Under the pieces are notes generated by a model, which saw only the letters and a program-made list of their open reading frames with translations, was not told where the DNA came from and made no database searches. Both the position numbers and the translations under genes were made by a program. From Victivallales bacterium (GTDB taxonomy: Bacteria > Verrucomicrobiota > Lentisphaeria > Victivallales > JAUVCU01), in assembly GCA_029934175.1 (NCBI GenBank), contig JAOZMT010000007.1:1-8251 (forward strand): a stretch of DNA of 8,251 nt, read 5' to 3'. Below, piece after piece: positions 5,523-8,251 of the stretch; the stretch's first letter is position 1, and each line of letters opens with the position of its first letter.

Positions 5523-7441
5523 TATCCTACCGATGCTCCACTTTTAATATCGCCATCAATTGTTATAATTTTTAACTCTTTACCTGATTTCGCAGCTAAT
5601 AACATTCCTTGAGATTCAACACCACGAATTGTTGCAGGTTTCAAATTAGAAACAACAACGACCATTTTACCTATAATTTCATTAGGAGTATAAGAACTTG
5701 CGATTCCTGCAACTAATTGTCGCTTTTCTTTTCCAATTTCAATTTGCAATTTTAATAATTTATCTGCTCCTTCAACTTTTTCAGCTTCTATTACCTTTGC
5801 AGTTTTTAACTTTGTTTTGAAAAAATCATCGATTTCAATTAAACCTACAGGCTCTTTTTTATTCTTCTTATTTTTTTTAGGTTGCTGTTTTATCTCCTTT
5901 TTTTCAACTAGAATTCGAGGAAAAAGCGAAACAATATCTTTCATTTGCATTCCTGCACAAATCGCATTTTCTTTATTTAATTTTGATAAATCTGCACAAG
6001 TCGCATTTTCCTCTGAATAACCAAGAGTAGAGCGGAGTTCACGCATTTTGTCAGGCATAACAGGCAACAATAAAGCAGAAAAAATTCTTAAACCTTCCGA
6101 TGCAGTATGTAGAACTGTTCCAAGTCTTTCAAAGTCTTTATTTTTAGCTAAAATCCAAGGTGCAGTTTTTTCCATATATTTATTTCCTGCACGAATCGCA
6201 GTCATAACTTTATTTAAGCCTTTGTCTAATTTCATATTCTCAATAGAATCTTGCATTGCACAAACCGCAGAATATGTAATATCTAAAAATTCATTATCAT
6301 CTTCATTTAAAGCATTTGGTTTGGGAATAACTCCATTGAAATGTTTTAAAGTCATTTTGACAATTCTATTTACTAAATTCCCCAAGTCATTTGCTAAATC
6401 ACTATTATATCGAATAATAAAATTTTCTTCAGTAAAAGAAGCATCATTTCCTAAGGTCATTTCAGACATTAGAAAATATCTAAAAGCATCAACTCCATAT
6501 TCTTCACATAAATCCATAGGATTTACAACATTTCCGAGAGATTTACTCATTTTACTTTCGCCAAGCAACCACCATCCGTGTGCATAAATTGATTTAGGTT
6601 GTTCAATTCCCATAGCCTTCAACATTGTAGTCCAATATACTGTATGAGTTGTTAAAATATCCTTACCTATAAGTTGATATGAAGCAGGCCAAACTTTATT
6701 AAAATGCTCCATATCACTTCCGTAACCAGCTCCTGAAATATAGTTTATTAAAGCATCAAACCATACATAACAAACATATTCTTTGTCAAATGGCAATTCT
6801 ATTCCCCAAGATAATCTCTCTTTAGGGCGTGAAATACATAAGTCATTTAATGGTTGCTTCAGAAATCCCAAAGTTTCATTTGCACGAAACGCAGGCTGAA
6901 TAAAATCTGGATGTGTTTCGATGTAATCAATCAACCATTCTTGATATTGACTCATTTTGAAAAAATAATTAGATTCTACAATCTCATTAGTCTCTCTATT
7001 ACACTCTGGACAAAGTCCATCAACTAAATCTTTATCAGTAAAAAATCTTTCACAAGGCACGCAATATCTTCCTGTATATTCAGCTTTGTAGATTAATTGT
7101 TTATCAAATAAATCTTGTAAGATTTCACAGACAACTTTTTTATGGTTAGGGTCAGTTGTTCTTATAAAATTATCATAAGTAATATCCAATGTTTCCCATA
7201 ATTCCTTAAAATTCACAACTGTGGTATCACATTGTTCTTGTGGTGTCATATTATGTTCAATAGCGGCTTTTTCAACTTTTTGACCATGTTCATCAGTTCC
7301 AGTTAGGAAAAATGTTGATTTCCCTAATAAGCGATTATACCTCGCCAAAACATCACCTAAAATTGTCGTATAAGCATGACCAATATGTGGTTTGTCATTC
7401 ACATAATATATAGGTGTTGTTAAATAAAAATTTTCTTTCAT
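5522..7441 (-). CDS. metG: Methionyl-tRNA synthetase with C-terminal tRNA-binding domain
   Basis: This 639-residue cytoplasmic enzyme charges tRNA-Met with methionine. The class I core is complete: LTTPIYYVNDKPHIGHAY (HIGH at 19-22), one zinc knuckle with C127, C130, C144 and C147, the YVWFDALINY and IGKDILTTHTVYW segments, and KMSKS at 297-301. The anticodon-binding helical region spans roughly 340-510. A lysine-rich linker (about 512-532) leads to an EMAPII/Trbp111-like tRNA-binding domain (536-639) with VAGIASSYTPNEIIGK and SQGMLLAA. The length fits the fused-domain bacterial form. The ATG lies seven bases after AAGGAG (minus strand, 7449-7454) and overlaps the upstream pseudogene stop as ATGA. 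The stretch around 476-500 carries two ATCA/AICA-type peptides made by the dispersed 13-base motif. Confidence 0.97.
   Translation of the reverse strand: MKENFYLTTPIYYVNDKPHIGHAYTTILGDVLARYNRLLGKSTFFLTGTDEHGQKVEKAAIEHNMTPQEQCDTTVVNFKELWETLDITYDNFIRTTDPNHKKVVCEILQDLFDKQLIYKAEYTGRYCVPCERFFTDKDLVDGLCPECNRETNEIVESNYFFKMSQYQEWLIDYIETHPDFIQPAFRANETLGFLKQPLNDLCISRPKERLSWGIELPFDKEYVCYVWFDALINYISGAGYGSDMEHFNKVWPASYQLIGKDILTTHTVYWTTMLKAMGIEQPKSIYAHGWWLLGESKMSKSLGNVVNPMDLCEEYGVDAFRYFLMSEMTLGNDASFTEENFIIRYNSDLANDLGNLVNRIVKMTLKHFNGVIPKPNALNEDDNEFLDITYSAVCAMQDSIENMKLDKGLNKVMTAIRAGNKYMEKTAPWILAKNKDFERLGTVLHTASEGLRIFSALLLPVMPDKMRELRSTLGYSEENATCADLSKLNKENAICAGMQMKDIVSLFPRILVEKKEIKQQPKKNKKNKKEPVGLIEIDDFFKTKLKTAKVIEAEKVEGADKLLKLQIEIGKEKRQLVAGIASSYTPNEIIGKMVVVVSNLKPATIRGVESQGMLLAAKSGKELKIITIDGDIKSGASVG
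5954..6005 (-). repeat. Pair of motif copies in the metG variable linker
   Basis: Two copies 39 bases apart share an extended match, GAAAATGCGAYTTGTGCAG, on the coding strand. They encode NATCAD and NAICAG (residues 479-484 and 492-497), between the anticodon-binding helices and the LFPRI segment, where MetRS sequences normally vary. Confidence 0.8.
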
Positions 7442-7448
7442 AATTTTA

Positions 7449-7454
7449 CTCCTT
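7449..7454 (-). promoter_or_regulatory. metG ribosome binding site inside the upstream pseudogene
   Basis: AAGGAG on the minus strand, seven bases before the metG ATG at 7439-7441. It sits in the last codons of the broken nuclease frame (IKGVKL), so metG has its own strong initiation site and need not depend on translation of the interrupted gene. Confidence 0.75.
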
Positions 7455-7806
7455 TTATAATATCAATATTTTTTTTAGCCTCACAAAACACCCAATTTAA
7501 AGAGTTTAAAACTTCATTTAAATGTTTTGGAGCAGTTAATAAATCTGTATCAACTGTAATTTTTCTTCCTTTTAAATAAGCAAATTGCCATACAAAACCT
7601 GTTGAAACTAATCCATAAATAGGAATGTTTTCATTGCCATTTAATTTTTGTGCTGCAATCATTTCTGCACAAACTTGCCCCCAACCTTTCACAAAATCAT
7701 CTCTTTTCGCTTCTCCTAAACATACAACGGGTGTTGTAAATAAACTATTGCCTTTTGATAATAAAGGTGCAAGAAAATAATCAGGGACTCCTGTTAAGCC
7801 TAAATG

Positions 7807-8100
7807 TTAATTATATTCTAATTTTGTATGGGAAAAAAGAGGTAAATCATTACTTCTCGCCACATCAGCTAAAATAGGTCGTATAATACTTTCACAAATA
7901 ACAAATTCATTTATAAAATTTTTCATATTTGCAAAATCTTCTCTTAGAACCCGTTCGTAATAATCATTCATTTTATATTCTTTTTCTTGAACAAAAGTAT
8001 CATATTCGCATACATAATCAAATATACTACAAACTTCATTTATATCATTGAAACTTGAAAAAGTTTTCTGCAAAATATTACATCCTTCAGTATTTGACAT
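7807..8100 (-). CDS. 97-residue N-terminal fragment of the broken PD-(D/E)XK-like gene
   Basis: This is the part of the interrupted gene that can still be translated: it starts at an ATG behind a good ribosome binding site (AAGGAAG on the minus strand at 8106-8112, five bases before the start) and stops at the TAA at 7807-7809. It is a mostly helical, acidic peptide containing VLREDFANMKNFINEFVICE, with no catalytic motif, no signal peptide and no membrane segment. In the family this region sits in front of the nuclease core. It is listed because an annotator would call it as a small hypothetical protein; I think it is a remnant rather than an independent gene. Confidence 0.5.
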   Translation of the reverse strand: MSNTEGCNILQKTFSSFNDINEVCSIFDYVCEYDTFVQEKEYKMNDYYERVLREDFANMKNFINEFVICESIIRPILADVARSNDLPLFSHTKLEYN

Positions 8101-8115
8101 TTTAACTTCCTTATA

Positions 8116-8251
8116 TTATGTGTTTATTTTAGAAATAGCTTCTTCTATAGAAATATTCAACGATTTTGATAATAGTTCAGCCGCTTTATATATAGTTCCT
8201 TCAGCTTTTCTTTTTTCTTCCTCAGCTTTTCTTTTTTCTTCCTCAGCTTTT
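8116..8251 (-). CDS. 3' end of a protein with a KAEEEKR repeat tail, probably Rpn/PDDEXK-family transposase-like nuclease (partial)
   Basis: Only the last 44 codons and the TAA stop (8116-8118) are in the window; the gene continues past 8251. The visible peptide starts with two exact copies of KAEEEKR and a third beginning KAEG, then an amphipathic tail ending in ELLSKSLNISIEEAISKINT. A charged heptad coiled coil followed by a short 'SIEEA/I' helix is the usual C-terminus of the Rpn (YhgA-like) PD-(D/E)XK transposase/nuclease family, so I infer that family; the catalytic domain is not visible and the call rests on this tail alone. The stop lies 15 bases before the start of the next gene, suggesting cotranscription. 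Other proteins with charged coiled-coil tails remain possible. Confidence 0.55.
   Translation of the reverse strand, partial: KAEEEKRKAEEEKRKAEGTIYKAAELLSKSLNISIEEAISKINT
8198..8251 (-). repeat. 21-base in-frame tandem repeat encoding KAEEEKR
   Basis: Two identical 21-base units (8230-8250 and 8209-8229 on the minus strand, each beginning AAAGCTGAGG) are followed by a truncated third unit (8198-8208) that diverges at GAAGG. The base at 8251 fits the end of a further unit, so the array probably continues outside the window. The unit length is a multiple of three, so copy-number change would keep the frame and alter only the coiled-coil length. Confidence 0.9.

Larger units (their letters stand above)
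819..6893. repeat. Dispersed 13-base motif, consensus TGCGANTTGTGCA (14 exact TGCG-N5-TGCA copies)
   Basis: Copies on the minus strand: 819-831, 1072-1084, 2115-2127, 5139-5151, 5318-5330, 5954-5966, 5993-6005, 6188-6200, 6257-6269, 6881-6893. Copies on the plus strand: 918-930, 939-951, 5082-5094, 5699-5711. The eight outer bases are invariant by definition of the search. In the free middle, base 5 is A in 12 of 14, base 7 is T in 13, and base 9 is G in 11, while base 6 is unconstrained. The arms TGC and GCA form an imperfect dyad. One-mismatch relatives sit at 1521-1533, 3145-3157 and 4152-4164. Copies fall in EEP, TPR, hisC and metG and across the TPR-EEP junction. Confidence 0.85.
7438..8100 (-). 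pseudogene. PD-(D/E)XK nuclease-like gene interrupted by one in-frame stop codon
   Basis: Reading from the ATG at 8098-8100, one frame runs 221 codons to a TGA at 7438-7440 and is broken only by a TAA at codon 98 (7807-7809). Downstream the same frame reads GLTGVPDYFLAP (PD at codons 106-107), then CLGEAKRDD (E130, K132), then GWGQVCAEMIAAQKLN and IYGLVSTGFVWQF. PD followed by ExK about 22 residues later is the PD-(D/E)XK nuclease signature, and the rest resembles hypothetical nuclease-like proteins common in cyanobacteria and others (recalled, not searched). No ATG, GTG or TTG lies between the stop and ExK. The first possible restart, GTG at 7690-7692, is already past the catalytic motif, so no active enzyme is expected without readthrough. 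The change is consistent with a point mutation of a CAA, AAA or GAA codon. The final TGA overlaps the metG start. Confidence 0.85.

Noticed and set aside
5699..5711. The metG copy TGCGATTCCTGCA as strong evidence for the motif
   Set aside because: It was kept in the count, but it encodes the conserved AGIA of the tRNA-binding domain and its centre ends CC instead of TG, so it may be coincidental.
6048..6587. 179-residue plus-strand open frame opposite metG
   Set aside because: It lies wholly inside metG on the other strand, and metG's motifs are unambiguous there. It has no supporting homology that I recognise, and the other plus-strand frames are the same kind of shadow.
7438..7692. Independent 84-residue gene with a GTG start
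   Set aside because: The frame is open upstream through PDY and EAK to the TAA at 7807, so the GTG is an internal valine codon of the broken gene and not a believable start.
1..8251. CRISPR arrays, tRNA or rRNA genes, riboswitches, insertion-sequence ends
   Set aside because: No direct repeats with regular unique spacers, no tRNA-like cloverleaf or TTCRANTC-type arm, and no terminal inverted repeats were found on reading; the gaps between genes are too short to hold an RNA gene or riboswitch.

Overview
This is an AT-rich bacterial window (roughly 27-30% G+C by eye) in which every supported gene lies on the minus strand, so transcription runs from position 8251 down to position 1. Signal peptides on two products and Shine-Dalgarno sites of the AAGGAG type suggest a Gram-negative bacterium using the standard code; TAA and TGA both end genes here. 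The phylum cannot be fixed from the sequence. My weak guess, from recall of the dihydrouridine synthase and HisC subfamilies, is a PVC-group bacterium such as a gut Lentisphaerota.

Layout in transcription order. At the right edge is the 3' end of a gene with a KAEEEKR heptad repeat tail, resembling the tail of Rpn/PDDEXK transposase-like nucleases (8116-8251). Next is a second PD-(D/E)XK-type gene broken by one in-frame TAA (7438-8100). Its final TGA overlaps the ATG of metG (methionyl-tRNA synthetase with a fused C-terminal tRNA-binding domain, 5522-7441), and metG overlaps hisC (histidinol-phosphate aminotransferase, 4470-5522) by one base. A 75-base gap, the largest internal one, holds a possible promoter. 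A second run follows: a lysine-rich secreted protein of unknown function (3780-4394), a DusC-like tRNA-dihydrouridine synthase starting with TTG inside the previous gene (2876-3808), a secreted TPR protein (1089-2867), and a membrane-anchored endonuclease/exonuclease/phosphatase-family protein (138-1076 or 1085). At the left edge a strong ribosome binding site and an ATG mark the next gene.

The genes do not form one pathway. metG and dus are translation and tRNA-maturation functions, hisC is histidine synthesis, and the TPR, lysine-rich and EEP products are envelope proteins. The gene order looks like loose operonic packing downstream of a decaying nuclease pair.

The most striking signal is not a gene. 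A 13-base bipartite motif, consensus TGCGANTTGTGCA, occurs 14 times as TGCG-N5-TGCA on either strand, where base composition predicts well under one. It falls in four genes and across one gene junction, in both orientations and more than one reading frame, and is absent from 2128-5081 and from 6894-8251. It behaves like a genome-wide DNA-level signal, such as a DNA uptake sequence or a site for a chromosome-organising protein.
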